Made by a program: the position numbers and the translations under genes
Source: Pelotomaculum sp. PtaU1.Bin035
Lineage (GTDB): Bacteria; Bacillota; Desulfotomaculia; Desulfotomaculales; Pelotomaculaceae
Direction of reading: 5' to 3'
DNA: 60,741 nucleotides
Assembly (NCBI GenBank): GCA_002067965.1
Contig: MVRN01000043.1
Location: 1-60,741 of the forward strand
In this document: in pieces, positions 18,974 to 28,351 of the stretch
Layout of the letters: the number at the start of each line of letters is the position of its first letter
Position numbering within the stretch: the stretch's first letter is position 1
The notes under the pieces: generated by a model
Told to the model about the DNA's origin: nothing
Database searches by the model: none
The model's input: only the letters and a program-made list of their open reading frames with translations

Positions 18974-19265
18974 AGTAATTGCCTCCTTGATAGTCCTGAC
19001 AATACGTAAATTTCGTCTTTAGCGCGGCAACTCCTCCTAAATGAAACAATAAAATATTATGATGCGCAGGTATGGTTTCAGGCTATCCATGTCCGGTTAG
19101 CCTTATAATTTTAAGCTTTTCTATAAAAAACAATTGTACTATAATGATATGGTAAATACTGCGGCAATCATAAAGCGTTGCGGAAGACATTTTTCCGGAG
19201 GGATAAATTTTCAGCGCTTGTGTTATATAAGCAGAAAATTAAGTGAGTGGACTGAGGATGAAAAA

Positions 19266-21350
19266 ATGAAATCACTTGTGCTGGCGGAAAAGCCCAGCGT
19301 GGCCAGGGAAATTGCCAGAGTTTTAAAATGCACAGGTAAAAGAAAGGGCTATTTTGAAGGGCCTCAATATGTGGTGACCTGGTCGTTGGGACATCTGGTT
19401 ACTCTTGCCGAACCGGAGGATTATGATCACAAGTATAAGCAGTGGAGCCTGGAAGATTTGCCGATGCTGCCTGCCGGTATGAAATTAAAGGTAATCAGAC
19501 AAACTTCCCACCAGTTTCAAGTGGTTAGGAATCTAACGAAGCGGGAAGATATTCATCAATTGGTGATAGCTACCGACGCCGGCCGGGAAGGGGAACTGGT
19601 GGCCCGGTGGATAATGGTCATGACCAATTGGAGAAAGCCTTTTAAGCGCTTGTGGATCTCCTCACAGACTGATGATGCTATCCGGGAGGGTTTCGCTAAT
19701 TTAAAAGCCGGGTCTGCCTACGACAACTTATACGATGCAGCCGTGTGCCGGGCGGAGGCTGACTGGCTGATCGGGTTGAATGTAACCCGCGCCTTGACAT
19801 GCAAGTTCAATGCCCAGTTGAACGCCGGCAGGGTGCAGACTCCCACTTTGGCTATGATTGTAAACCGGGAGGCGGAAATTAAACAATTTGTTCCGGTGGA
19901 TTTTTGGACCGTCAGAGTGGATTTTGGGGACTATTTTGGTGACTGGCGGGACAAGTCCGGGCACAGCCGGATATTTGATTTGACAAAGGCCGAAGAAATC
20001 AGCGCCAGAATTAGAGGACATCACGGGGTGATCAAAGAAGTCAGCACGGAGAGCAAGAGTGAACCACCGCCCCTGGCCTACGATTTGACGGAGTTGCAGA
20101 GGGACGCCAATAAGCGGTATGGATTTTCAGCTCAAAAAACCCTTTCTGTTTTGCAAGATTTGTATGAGCATCATAAGCTGGTTTCCTACCCGCGAACTGA
20201 TTCACGTTATATCACCACGGATATTGTGCCTACGCTGCCGGCCCGGTTGAAAAGCATTGCCGCCGGGCCATATGCCGGATTGGTGAAGCCTCTATTACTA
20301 AAAACATTAACCCCGACAAAACGATTTGTGGATAATAACAAGGTTTCCGACCACCATGCGCTCATTCCTACCGGGCAGCCTTTGCTATTGGCGAACTTGG
20401 CAGCGGATGAAAGGAACCTTTACGACTTGATTGCCAGGCGTTTTATCGCCGTTTTGTACCCTCCATACCGATACGGCAAGATTACCCTGATCACGGAAAT
20501 AAACGGCGAGAATTTTTACTCCCGGGGCAAAGTGGTCAAAGATCCCGGCTGGCGTGCCGTAACTGCCGGGGCAGCAGAAAAGGAAGAATCAAATGAAGAT
20601 GTGTTGCCTGAGCAGACATTGACCCTGCAAAGAAAAAGCGATCAAAAACAGGTAAAAAGTTTCAAGATCAACAAGTCTAAAACAAAGCCGCCGGCCCGTT
20701 ATACCGAGGCCACCTTGCTGACAGCCATGGAGAACCCCGGCAAGTTCATTGAAGATGAAGATATGCGCGAGTCCATGAAAGGGAGCGGCCTGGGTACGCC
20801 GGCTACAAGGGCTGATATTATCGAAAAATTACTTCACACAAGTTATATTGAGCGGCATGGTAAAGAACTGGTCCCTACGTCCAAGGGACAGCAATTAATA
20901 ACACTGGTTTCTCCGGCGTTAAAGACACCTGAATTGACAGCCTGCTGGGAACAAAGGCTTACTGATATTGCCAGGGGCAGGGACAGCAAGAAAGACTTCT
21001 TAGCCGGCATCCGGAAAAACGCCCGGGAATTAGTTGAAAGTGTCATTGCGGATACCGCCGTCTATAAAGCAGATAACATTTCAAAAACCAAATGTCCCGC
21101 CTGCGGCAAGTTCATGCTGCTGGTTAACTGCAAAAGAGGGAAAACGCTGGCCTGTCCCGACCGGGTCTGCGGACACAGGCAGCCGGAAAAACAAGATGAT
21201 TTTGGAGTGTTTAGAAGTTCCAAAAATGCCAGCAGGGTCAATCAAAAATTAATTGCCCAGTTTAGTGATCAGGGTTCTATCGGGCAGAATGTGGGAGAAT
21301 TGTTAAAAGCAGCCCTGGCAAAGAAATCTACTGAGGAAAATTTACCTTGA
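19266..21350 (+). CDS. topB: DNA topoisomerase III (type IA)
   Basis: A 694-residue type IA topoisomerase that relaxes and decatenates DNA. The Toprim domain starts KSLVLAEKPSVAREIARVL and contains ATDAGREGELVARWI. The catalytic tyrosine lies in SYPRTDSRYIT, about residue 316. A C-terminal cysteine cluster (CPACGKFMLLV then CKRG and CPDRVCGH) may bind zinc. The start at ATG 19266 follows a weak GAGGAT; an upstream in-frame ATG (19134) would add 44 unrelated residues. A short piece of a second topB copy lies at 32.1 kb. Confidence 0.95.
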   Translation: MKSLVLAEKPSVAREIARVLKCTGKRKGYFEGPQYVVTWSLGHLVTLAEPEDYDHKYKQWSLEDLPMLPAGMKLKVIRQTSHQFQVVRNLTKREDIHQLVIATDAGREGELVARWIMVMTNWRKPFKRLWISSQTDDAIREGFANLKAGSAYDNLYDAAVCRAEADWLIGLNVTRALTCKFNAQLNAGRVQTPTLAMIVNREAEIKQFVPVDFWTVRVDFGDYFGDWRDKSGHSRIFDLTKAEEISARIRGHHGVIKEVSTESKSEPPPLAYDLTELQRDANKRYGFSAQKTLSVLQDLYEHHKLVSYPRTDSRYITTDIVPTLPARLKSIAAGPYAGLVKPLLLKTLTPTKRFVDNNKVSDHHALIPTGQPLLLANLAADERNLYDLIARRFIAVLYPPYRYGKITLITEINGENFYSRGKVVKDPGWRAVTAGAAEKEESNEDVLPEQTLTLQRKSDQKQVKSFKINKSKTKPPARYTEATLLTAMENPGKFIEDEDMRESMKGSGLGTPATRADIIEKLLHTSYIERHGKELVPTSKGQQLITLVSPALKTPELTACWEQRLTDIARGRDSKKDFLAGIRKNARELVESVIADTAVYKADNISKTKCPACGKFMLLVNCKRGKTLACPDRVCGHRQPEKQDDFGVFRSSKNASRVNQKLIAQFSDQGSIGQNVGELLKAALAKKSTEENLP

Positions 21351-21499
21351 AATTTTTTTATAATTCTTTATAAAGGGGTATTGGAATTTATGGGAAAATG
21401 AATTTGCATGGCATTATCATTCGGAATGTCAAAAGAGGAAAAACTATGGGGCGTTAAGATGGAGAAATTGAATTGTTAGTAAGTTTTAGAATATGACTG

Positions 21500-21548
21500 C
21501 GGCATTTTGTTTTATCGTGTTGGTATCTCAAAATGCCGGCTTCTTTTA
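21500..21548 (+). terminator. Terminator of topB
   Basis: CGGCATTTTG (21500-21509) pairs with CAAAATGCCG (21529-21538) and is followed by a T-rich stretch. It separates topB from the molybdenum/formate block. Confidence 0.6.
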
Positions 21549-21622
21549 TAAGAAAACTTGATTCCTGACTTGTGGGCGTTAATTGTTTGAAATTAATTTG
21601 TGTTTTATGGGGAGCGGTTTAG

Positions 21623-22123
21623 GTGGAAAGGTCTGTCCCGGTAATTGGTCTGGCCGGTTTTTCCGGTTCTGGAAAAACCACGTTTCTTGAAAAGCTGATT
21701 GTTGAGCTAAAGCGCCGCGGCTACCGGGTTGGTGTAATAAAACACACGCATCACCCGGTGGAATTTGATCAGCCGGGTAAAGATACCTGGCGGCACGCCC
21801 GGGCCGGTGCGGATGCTGTGGCCTTGGCGGCGCCGGGTGGTGTGTGGCTGGGCAGAAAATTTGAATCAGAACCCGGGCCGGAACAAGTAATTTCTTTGAT
21901 TCGCGGGGTAGATATAATTGTTATTGAGGGGTACAAAAAAGGCAAGTGGCCAAAAATAGAAATTTATCGTTATGGAGCAACTGAGAGGCCTGCCGTCCTT
22001 GAGGATGAACTTCTTGCCGTTGTAACTGACGCGTGCCCGTGCGCTGAAGTCCCGCACTTTGGTCTGGACGATGCGGCGGGGGTGGCTGATTTGATTGAGC
22101 GGATAATTATGAAAAAGCTTTAA
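21623..22123 (+). CDS. mobB: Molybdopterin-guanine dinucleotide biosynthesis adapter MobB
   Basis: A small GTP-binding P-loop protein of 166 residues that assists attachment of GMP to molybdopterin. Walker A is GFSGSGKTTFLEKL near the N-terminus, followed by the family segment VGVIKHTHHPVEFDQPGKDT. Later motifs are GADAVALAAPGGV and IIVIEGYKKGKWPKIEI. The start is GTG at 21623 with GGGGAG upstream. It opens the run mobB-fdhD-fdhA-moeA, consistent with supplying the formate dehydrogenase cofactor. Confidence 0.92.
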   Translation: MERSVPVIGLAGFSGSGKTTFLEKLIVELKRRGYRVGVIKHTHHPVEFDQPGKDTWRHARAGADAVALAAPGGVWLGRKFESEPGPEQVISLIRGVDIIVIEGYKKGKWPKIEIYRYGATERPAVLEDELLAVVTDACPCAEVPHFGLDDAAGVADLIERIIMKKL

Positions 22124-22145
22124 GGATAACTAAAATAATACAATT

Positions 22146-22193
22146 CTCCATGCCCGGTAAGCCCGCCGCAAATCCGGCTGCCGGGCAAGGGGG
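22146..22193 (+). promoter_or_regulatory. Structured RNA element ahead of fdhD (riboswitch candidate)
   Basis: CTCC (22146) faces GGGGG (22189-22193), GCCCGG (22152-22157) faces CCGGGC (22181-22186), and AGCC faces GGCT inside. Together these form a strong multi-part hairpin. A second stem, CTTGTC with GGACAAAG, lies near 22227-22246. No U run follows, so it is not a simple terminator. Its place between mobB and fdhD makes a molybdenum or tungsten cofactor riboswitch possible, but I could not match a consensus. Confidence 0.3.
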
Positions 22194-22322
22194 TATTCGG
22201 GAACCAATGATTGATTTTGTAAAGCTTGTCACTGGATGGACAAAGTTTTATTTCCAAAACGATTAGCCGGGTTGGCTGAAATTGGCGCGATGGAAAGTGT
22301 TTTAGAAAGGAGCGGCGAATAA

Positions 22323-23114
22323 ATGACTTTCCACCCAATCTATCGAAATTGCGTGATAACCGCCTATAACAAGGGTAATATGCAGTCTGTTAGCGCCTTT
22401 GTTGTAAATGAAATACCGCTGACAATATTTTTAAACGATACCGAACTGGCTACTTTAATCTGTTCACCCGGCGCTTACAAGGAATTAGCAGCGGGATTTT
22501 TGCTCAGCGAGGGGTTGGTCAAAAATCTTGCGGACATTAAGGAAATCATCTTTAACGATAATGATGGGTTGCTGTGGGTGGAAACGACCCATCCGGTGCC
22601 TCGGGCGGAAAGTTTCTTGCGCCGGCAAATTGCCAGCTGCTGCGGCAAAGGGCGCGCATCGCTGTATTTTGTCAACGATGCCAGCCAATTGCAGCCGGTG
22701 CAGTCTTCAAATCAGTTTGCCGCTCCTCGCCTGTCGCGCCTGATCGGTTTGCTGGAAGAGGGATCAGCCGTTTTTCGTAAAACTGGCGGGGTGCACAGCG
22801 CGGCCCTGGCTGATAATACGGAATTACTGGTTACGTACGAGGATATCGGCCGCCACAATGCCGTGGACAAGGTCTTGGGCCACGTATTATTGAACCGGAT
22901 CGTGACTGGCGACAAGTGTTTGCTGCTCAGCGGGCGTGTATCCTCGGAAATCGTCATTAAAGCCTGCCATAGCGGCGTTCCTCTGGTGTTGTCGCGTTCC
23001 GCGCCCACGTACCTTGCTGTGGAACTGGCCGACGAGTTTGGTATTGCCCTGGTGGGCTTTGCACGCGGGGAGAGTTTGAATATATACAGCCATAGTGAAA
23101 AAGTGAATATTTAG
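22323..23114 (+). CDS. fdhD: Formate dehydrogenase sulfurtransferase FdhD
   Basis: FdhD passes sulfur from a cysteine desulfurase to the bis-MGD cofactor of formate dehydrogenase and is essential for its activity. Key segments are the paired cysteines in ASCCGKGR, TGGVHSAALAD and YEDIGRHNAVDKVLGH. The 263-residue length is usual. The ATG follows AGGAGCGG. It lies 80 bases upstream of fdhA in the same direction, as expected for a dedicated maturation factor. Confidence 0.95.
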   Translation: MTFHPIYRNCVITAYNKGNMQSVSAFVVNEIPLTIFLNDTELATLICSPGAYKELAAGFLLSEGLVKNLADIKEIIFNDNDGLLWVETTHPVPRAESFLRRQIASCCGKGRASLYFVNDASQLQPVQSSNQFAAPRLSRLIGLLEEGSAVFRKTGGVHSAALADNTELLVTYEDIGRHNAVDKVLGHVLLNRIVTGDKCLLLSGRVSSEIVIKACHSGVPLVLSRSAPTYLAVELADEFGIALVGFARGESLNIYSHSEKVNI

Positions 23115-23194
23115 TTTTGTTGAAAAGCACTTTAGCCTTCGGGCTTAAGGGAATAAATCATGGATTAATTTTTGAAATGCTTTTGGAGGGAGAG

Positions 23195-25906
23195 ATGATC
23201 ATGGATTTTGTAAAATTTACTATCAACGGAAAAGAGGTGGAAGTCCAGGCGGGGATATCGATCATAGATGCCGCCGAGCAGGCGGGGATCGACATTCCGC
23301 GGCTTTGTTACGATAAGGACCTGAGCCCGGTTGGCGCGTGCCGGTTGTGCGTTGTTGAAGTAAAAGGCGCCCGTAGTCTGGTGCCCTCTTGCGTTTCGCC
23401 CGTGACACCGGGCATGGTGGTGGAGACTCATTCACCGGCCGTAATTAAAGCCAGGCGGAAAGTCCTGGATTTGCTGATTTCCAACCACCCGCTGGATTGC
23501 CTCACCTGTGAGAAGGCGGGAGATTGTAAACTGGCGGATTACTGTTATGAGTACGGGGTCAAGGAAAGTTCATTTGAAGGTGAGAGACATAATTACGCAA
23601 TTGAAGAGAGCAACCCCTTTATCGTCCGCGATCTCAACAAATGTATTCAATGCGGCCAGTGTATCCGGGCTTGTGATGAGTGGACAGGTATTCATAACCT
23701 GAACTTCGCCTATCGGGGTTTTGACAATAAGCCGTCAACATTTGATGACTTGCCATATGTGGAATCTGAATGTGTTTTCTGCGGCAACTGTGTTTCTGTC
23801 TGCCCGACCGGGGCTTTGACCGAAAGGCAGATGAAGCATAAAGGCCGCCGCTGGGAAATGAAAAAAGTCAAAACGACCTGTCCCTTCTGTGGCACCGGCT
23901 GCAACTTCGACCTGAATGTTAAAGACGGAAAAGTAGTCGGAGTTACGGCAAACCGGGCTAGTGCTGTAAACGGCAGGTCCCTTTGCGTCAAGGGTCACTT
24001 TGGCTGGGACTTTGTGCATGACGAAAGGCGGCTTACAACCCCTTTAATAAAAAAGGATGGAGAGTTCTTGCCCGCTTCCTGGGACGAGGCCCTGGACCTG
24101 ATTGCCACCCGGTTTAAAGGGATCAAGGATCAGTACGGGGCGGATGCCTTTGCGGCGCTGAGTTCCGCCAGGTGTACCAATGAAGAAAATTATCTGGTCC
24201 AAAAATTTACAAGGGCGGTGATGGGCACAAATAGCGTTGACCACTGTGCCCGCACCTGACATGCGCCCACTGTGGCCGGTCTGGCCACAACTTTCGGCAG
24301 CGGCGCAATGACCAACTCCATCAATGAAATTCCAGACGCTGAGATGTTGTTTTTAATCGGTACCAATACCACGGAAGCACACCCGGTCATCGGCTATAAA
24401 ATGAGGCGAGCTAAACGAAAAGGCGCGAAACTCGTCGTGGTTGACCCGCGCCGCACTGAACTGGCAGAAATAGCCGACTACTGGCTGCGTCTTAAGCCTG
24501 GCACGGATATTCCTTTATTGAACGGGATTATGCATGTTATTATAAGAGAAGGACTCCATGATCAGGATTTCATCAAAGAGCGAACCGAGAATTTTGAAGC
24601 GCTTGAGGAAACAGTTAAAAATTATACACCTGAAAGTGTTTCCGTCCTGACCGGTGTTCCGGTGAACGATATCTATGCCGTGGCCCGCCTTTACGCAACC
24701 ACGGACAAGGCTATGCTGTTCTATACCCTGGGTATAACAGAGCATGTTTGCGGGACCGACAATGTGATGAGTGTGGCCAACCTGGCCATGTTAACAGGGC
24801 ACCTGGGACGGCCCGGCACCGGGGTAAACCCGATCCGGGGGCAAAACAATGTCCAGGGCGCCTGTGACATGGGTGCCTTGCCTAACGTCTTTTCAGGCTA
24901 CCAGAAAGTCATCGACCCGGCTGCCAGGGAGAAGTTTGAAAAGGCCTGGAGGGTTTCGCTGCCTGAAAGTCCTGGTTTGATGATCGCTGATATGATTGAA
25001 AAGGCCCACGCGGGAGAGCTAAAGGCCATGTACATCCTCGGCGAGAACCCTGTCCTGACCGACCCCAATAGCAATCATGTCCGGTTGGGTTTGGAAAATT
25101 TGGAATTTTTGGTGGTTCAGGAATTATTTCTGACCGAGACCGCGGAATACGCGGATGTAATCCTGCCGGCCGCCAGTTTTGCGGAGACCGATGGGACTTT
25201 TACCAGCACTGAGCGACGTGTGCAGCGGGTCCGCAAGGCTATTGAGCCGTTGCCGGGCATGGCTAATTGGCAGGTCATAATCGAGCTGAGCAAGCGGATG
25301 GGATACCCGATGGACTATACCAGCCCCGAGGAAGTGTGGACGGAGATGGCTTCCCTCACTCCGAGCCTGGCCGGTGTCAGCTATCACAGGCTCGAAGCGA
25401 AAGGAGTTCAATGGCCCTGTCCAAACAGTGAGCATCCGGGGACGCCTGTTTTGCACACCGGTTCTTTTACCCGGGGTAAAGGTTACTTCCAGGGTATCGA
25501 TCATATTCCCCCCGGAGAACTGCCGGATCAGGAATATCCGTTGCTGCTCTCAACCGGCAGGATCCTGTACCATTATAATGTTACCACGCCATACTCGGCG
25601 GGGATTCAAAGCATGTGGCCGGAGGAGGCTTCCGAGTTAAATCCCGATGATGCTGCAAGACTGGGTGTTGAAACCGGGGACAAGGTTAAGGTGGCCTCCC
25701 GGCGCGGTGAATGCGTCACCAATATCTTGGTTACGGACAGGGTTCCGCCGGGAATGCTTTGGATGTCTTTCCATTATAAAAACAGCCCGGCCAACGCGCT
25801 TACCAGCGCGGCCCTGGATCCGGTCACCAAAACCGGCGAGTACAAGGTTTGCGCTGTCAAGGTTGAAAAAATCCAGGAGGTTGGCACATGCGGAGGGTAC
25901 ATGTGA
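23195..25906 (+). CDS. fdhA: Selenocysteine-containing formate dehydrogenase catalytic subunit (NuoG-like N-terminus)
   Basis: A 903-residue molybdo- or tungsto-enzyme interconverting formate and CO2. The frame reads through an in-frame TGA at 24257-24259 (residue 355) in the context DHCART-U-CAPTV, where known enzymes place Sec. An immediate downstream hairpin supports this. The N-terminus has a [2Fe-2S] domain (CYDKDLSPVGACRLC), a further Cys cluster (CLTCEKAGDC), and two [4Fe-4S] motifs (CIQCGQCIRACDE, CVFCGNCVSVCP). The FDH [4Fe-4S] motif is CPFCGTGCNFDL. The C-terminal end is the MGD-binding domain. GGAGGG precedes ATG 23195, with a second ATG at 23201. This multi-cluster form usually passes electrons to a hydrogenase- or NuoF-type partner; the hnd operon is 8 kb away. 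Confidence 0.94.
24257..24290 (+). promoter_or_regulatory. Sec codon and bacterial SECIS hairpin of fdhA
   Basis: After the TGA (24257-24259), GTGGCC (24272-24277) and GGCCAC (24283-24288) form a perfect 6-bp stem with apical loop GGTCT. The GGTCT loop matches that of the E. coli fdhF SECIS bound by SelB, and the spacing of 12 bases from the UGA is suitable. Confidence 0.88.
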
Positions 25907-26919
25907 CGGAGTCGGCAGGCATGGTTCTCTGCCACGACATCACCAGAATAATCCCCGGCCGTGAAAAAGGCCGGGCCTTCTGGAAAGGTCAGATCATCAA
26001 ACCCGGAGATATACCAAAGCTCCTGGACTTGGGGAAAGAACATATTTATGTTTGGGAACCGGAAACTAATCTTGTCCACGAAGATGACGCGGCTTTGCTT
26101 CTGGCCCGGCTTGCCGCCGGGCCAGGACTGGACTGGGATGAGCCAAACCAGGGTAAAGTAAACCTTCGGGCCGCCCATGACGGCCTCCTGAAGGTGCGGG
26201 TCGGACAGCTGAACCGGATCAACGGTCTGGACGGGGTAGTCATGGCGACGGCGCACAACAACCGGAGAGTGTTTAACGGGCAGGTCGTTGCCGGCACCAG
26301 AGTTATCCCTCTTGCTATTCAGCGTCATATCCTGGATAGGGCGGAAGAAGCATGCTGCGGACCGGGCCCATTGTTGTCGGTAAAACCTTTTCAGCCGCTC
26401 TGGGTCGGGGTTATAACTACCGGGACCGAGGTTTATTCGGGGCGGATCAAAGACGGTTTTTCCGGCATAGTCCGCAAGAAAACCGCGCCTTTTGGCGCAC
26501 GGGCGCTTGGGCATGTGATTGTGCCCGATGACCCGCACCTTATATCCACGGAAATCCGGCGGATGATCGGAGAAGGAGCGGATTTGGTTATTGTTACCGG
26601 AGGCATGTCGGTAGATCCCGATGATGTGACACCGGCAGGGATCAGGGCTGCCGGGGCCGATGTCGTCTCATACGGTGCGCCGGTACTGCCGGGATCTATG
26701 TTTATGCTGGCTTACCTCGGACATGTGCCGGTTTGCGGCCTGCCCGGTTGCGTGATGTTTAACCGGACGACTATTTTCGACCTGGTGCTGCCGCGTATTT
26801 TTGCCGGGGATCGTTTAAACAAGGCTGATATTGTAGCTTTTGGGCACGGCGGTCTCTGTGAAGAATGCGAGGTTTGCCGTTATCCGGCCTGTTCCTTTGG
26901 CAAGGCCGCAGAAATTTGA
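25888..26919 (+). CDS. Molybdopterin-binding (MoeA/MogA-domain) protein
   Basis: A 343-residue protein with an N-terminal part of the type seen in FDH-linked molybdopterin-binding proteins (RRVHVTESAGMVLCHDITRI, then GREKGRAFWKGQII). The C-terminal half is a MoCF_biosynth domain: VGVITTGTEVYSGRI, GADLVIVTGGMSVDPDDVT and GLPGCVMF. It ends with a cysteine-rich tail (CEECEVCRYPAC). It overlaps the end of fdhA by 19 bases. A role in handling the cofactor for this formate dehydrogenase is likely but unproven. Confidence 0.82.
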   Translation: MRRVHVTESAGMVLCHDITRIIPGREKGRAFWKGQIIKPGDIPKLLDLGKEHIYVWEPETNLVHEDDAALLLARLAAGPGLDWDEPNQGKVNLRAAHDGLLKVRVGQLNRINGLDGVVMATAHNNRRVFNGQVVAGTRVIPLAIQRHILDRAEEACCGPGPLLSVKPFQPLWVGVITTGTEVYSGRIKDGFSGIVRKKTAPFGARALGHVIVPDDPHLISTEIRRMIGEGADLVIVTGGMSVDPDDVTPAGIRAAGADVVSYGAPVLPGSMFMLAYLGHVPVCGLPGCVMFNRTTIFDLVLPRIFAGDRLNKADIVAFGHGGLCEECEVCRYPACSFGKAAEI

Positions 26920-26940
26920 TTGTGGGGCGGGAGAAGACTG

Positions 26941-28164
26941 GTGCTTGAAAATGTAGAATTAGAAAAGGCGCAGGAGCTTATCCTGAGCGAAGTTGCATCC
27001 TTGCCGGACGAGTCCCTGCCTTTGTTGCGCGCGTTGGGCCGCGTTATTTCCGTAGATATTTTCGCGGATCACGATATTCCACCTTATGCGCAGTCGGCAG
27101 TAGACGGGTACGCCATACCCGCGGGCGGCTGCAGCCTCTATCAGGTAAAGGAACGCCTCCTGCCGGGAGAAATGCCCGCTTCCCCGCTTGGTCCAGGTCA
27201 TGCCGCCGGAGTTGTAACAGGCGGTCCTTTACCTGACGGCGCGGAAGCAGTTATTCCGCAAGAGGCAGCCGGCTTAAGCGGAGAGAGCGGAGAATTCGTT
27301 ACTTATTATGAGGAGATTGTTCCGGGCAGCAATGTCAAATTTCCGGGTGAGGATTTCCGGAAAGGCGACCTCCTTGTACGCCGGGGCGCCTGCCTCAGAC
27401 CTGGCATAGCCAGTGTCCTGGCAGCATATGGCAGGAATGAAGTGGCCGTGTTCAGCCGGCCCAGGGTAGCTATTCTAGGCCTGGGGCCAGATATTGTTTC
27501 TTGTCATGAAACACCGGCGCCGGGGCGGATGCGGGACAGCAACGGCGTCCTCCTGGCGGCGCTGGCGCAGCGTGACGGGGGGCAGGTTACAGGTGTTGAG
27601 GCCGCCGGCGCGGGCAGCTCATTTCAAGTTAATTACAGTTTGCAACGATTGCTTCAGTTGTCCGACATCGTGCTTACTACCGGCGGGACAGCCCACGGAG
27701 TCCGTGATCAGGCTGTTTCCATAGTAAGGCGTAGTGGGGCGGACTTGTTGTTCTGGGGACTCAGGATTAAACCGGGCAGCCACAGCGGCGCTGCCGTGTG
27801 TGGTCATAAGCTGATAGTTTCTCTTTCCGGAAACCCGTCAGCCTGTGCGGTGGGGTATTACCTGCTGGTTGCTCCGGTTATGCGCGCATTGCAGGGCCTC
27901 GATCCATACCCGCAACGACTTTCCGCGGTTAGTGCCGACGCTTTCTTAAAAAAAGGAGGCCCCCGCCGCTTCTTGCAGGCAGTTGCGGCATGCAGTCAAG
28001 AGGGTTGGGGTGTAAAAATATTGCCGGGTCAAAAATCCAGCATGATGCGGCCTTTTCTCAGCGATTGCAATGCTTTAATCGACCTTCCGGAGGGACACCC
28101 GCCTATAGAAAAAAGTGCGGAGGTGCCGGTTATTCTCCTGAACTGTTTATGCGCGGTGGGGTAA
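26941..28164 (+). CDS. moeA: Molybdopterin molybdenumtransferase MoeA
   Basis: MoeA inserts molybdate (or tungstate) into adenylated molybdopterin. The N-terminal motif is PPYAQSAVDGYAI, followed by GGPLPDGAEAVIPQE and PGSNVKFPGEDFRKGD. The MoCF domain includes LTTGGTAHGVRDQ and LSGNPSACAVGYY. The GTG at 26941 is chosen because GGGAG lies eight bases upstream; a TTG 21 bases earlier has none. Some motif positions differ from classical MoeA (GLGPDIV where GTGDEL is usual), so the substrate may differ. It is immediately downstream of another MoCF-domain gene. Confidence 0.88.
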   Translation: MLENVELEKAQELILSEVASLPDESLPLLRALGRVISVDIFADHDIPPYAQSAVDGYAIPAGGCSLYQVKERLLPGEMPASPLGPGHAAGVVTGGPLPDGAEAVIPQEAAGLSGESGEFVTYYEEIVPGSNVKFPGEDFRKGDLLVRRGACLRPGIASVLAAYGRNEVAVFSRPRVAILGLGPDIVSCHETPAPGRMRDSNGVLLAALAQRDGGQVTGVEAAGAGSSFQVNYSLQRLLQLSDIVLTTGGTAHGVRDQAVSIVRRSGADLLFWGLRIKPGSHSGAAVCGHKLIVSLSGNPSACAVGYYLLVAPVMRALQGLDPYPQRLSAVSADAFLKKGGPRRFLQAVAACSQEGWGVKILPGQKSSMMRPFLSDCNALIDLPEGHPPIEKSAEVPVILLNCLCAVG

Positions 28165-28258
28165 AATAATAAAAACATCCTGATTTTTAAGGTGATTTTC
28201 GGACAACCTTTAATAAAAAAGCGGTAAGAAAATAATTCAGCTTTGTTCAGCCAGTGTC

Positions 28259-28298
28259 CTGGAGTAATCCATGCTCATGTCGGCATGGATTACTCCAG
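28259..28298. repeat. Perfect 16-bp inverted repeat between convergent moeA and regulator genes
   Basis: CTGGAGTAATCCATGC (28259-28274) and GCATGGATTACTCCAG (28283-28298) are exact reverse complements with an 8-base loop. No T run follows on either strand. The likely role is a bidirectional 3'-end barrier. Confidence 0.7.
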
Positions 28299-28351
28299 AT
28301 AGTAATTAATCTTGCTCCGTATTCGATATTTAACCGCGTCTCACAAAACGA

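Noticed and set aside
21378-21480. A 19-codon frame (MNLHGIII...) after topB
   Set aside because: No good ribosome site and nothing recognisable; too short to support.
22146-22260. Cobalamin riboswitch in the fdhD leader (GCAAATCCGG and TCACTGGATGG look familiar)
   Set aside because: The GGGAA block and the full B12 box are missing and the stems do not match the cobalamin core.
23117-25906. fdhA read as two separate genes or a frameshifted pseudogene
   Set aside because: Both halves are in the same frame, separated only by TGA in a Sec context with a SECIS hairpin.
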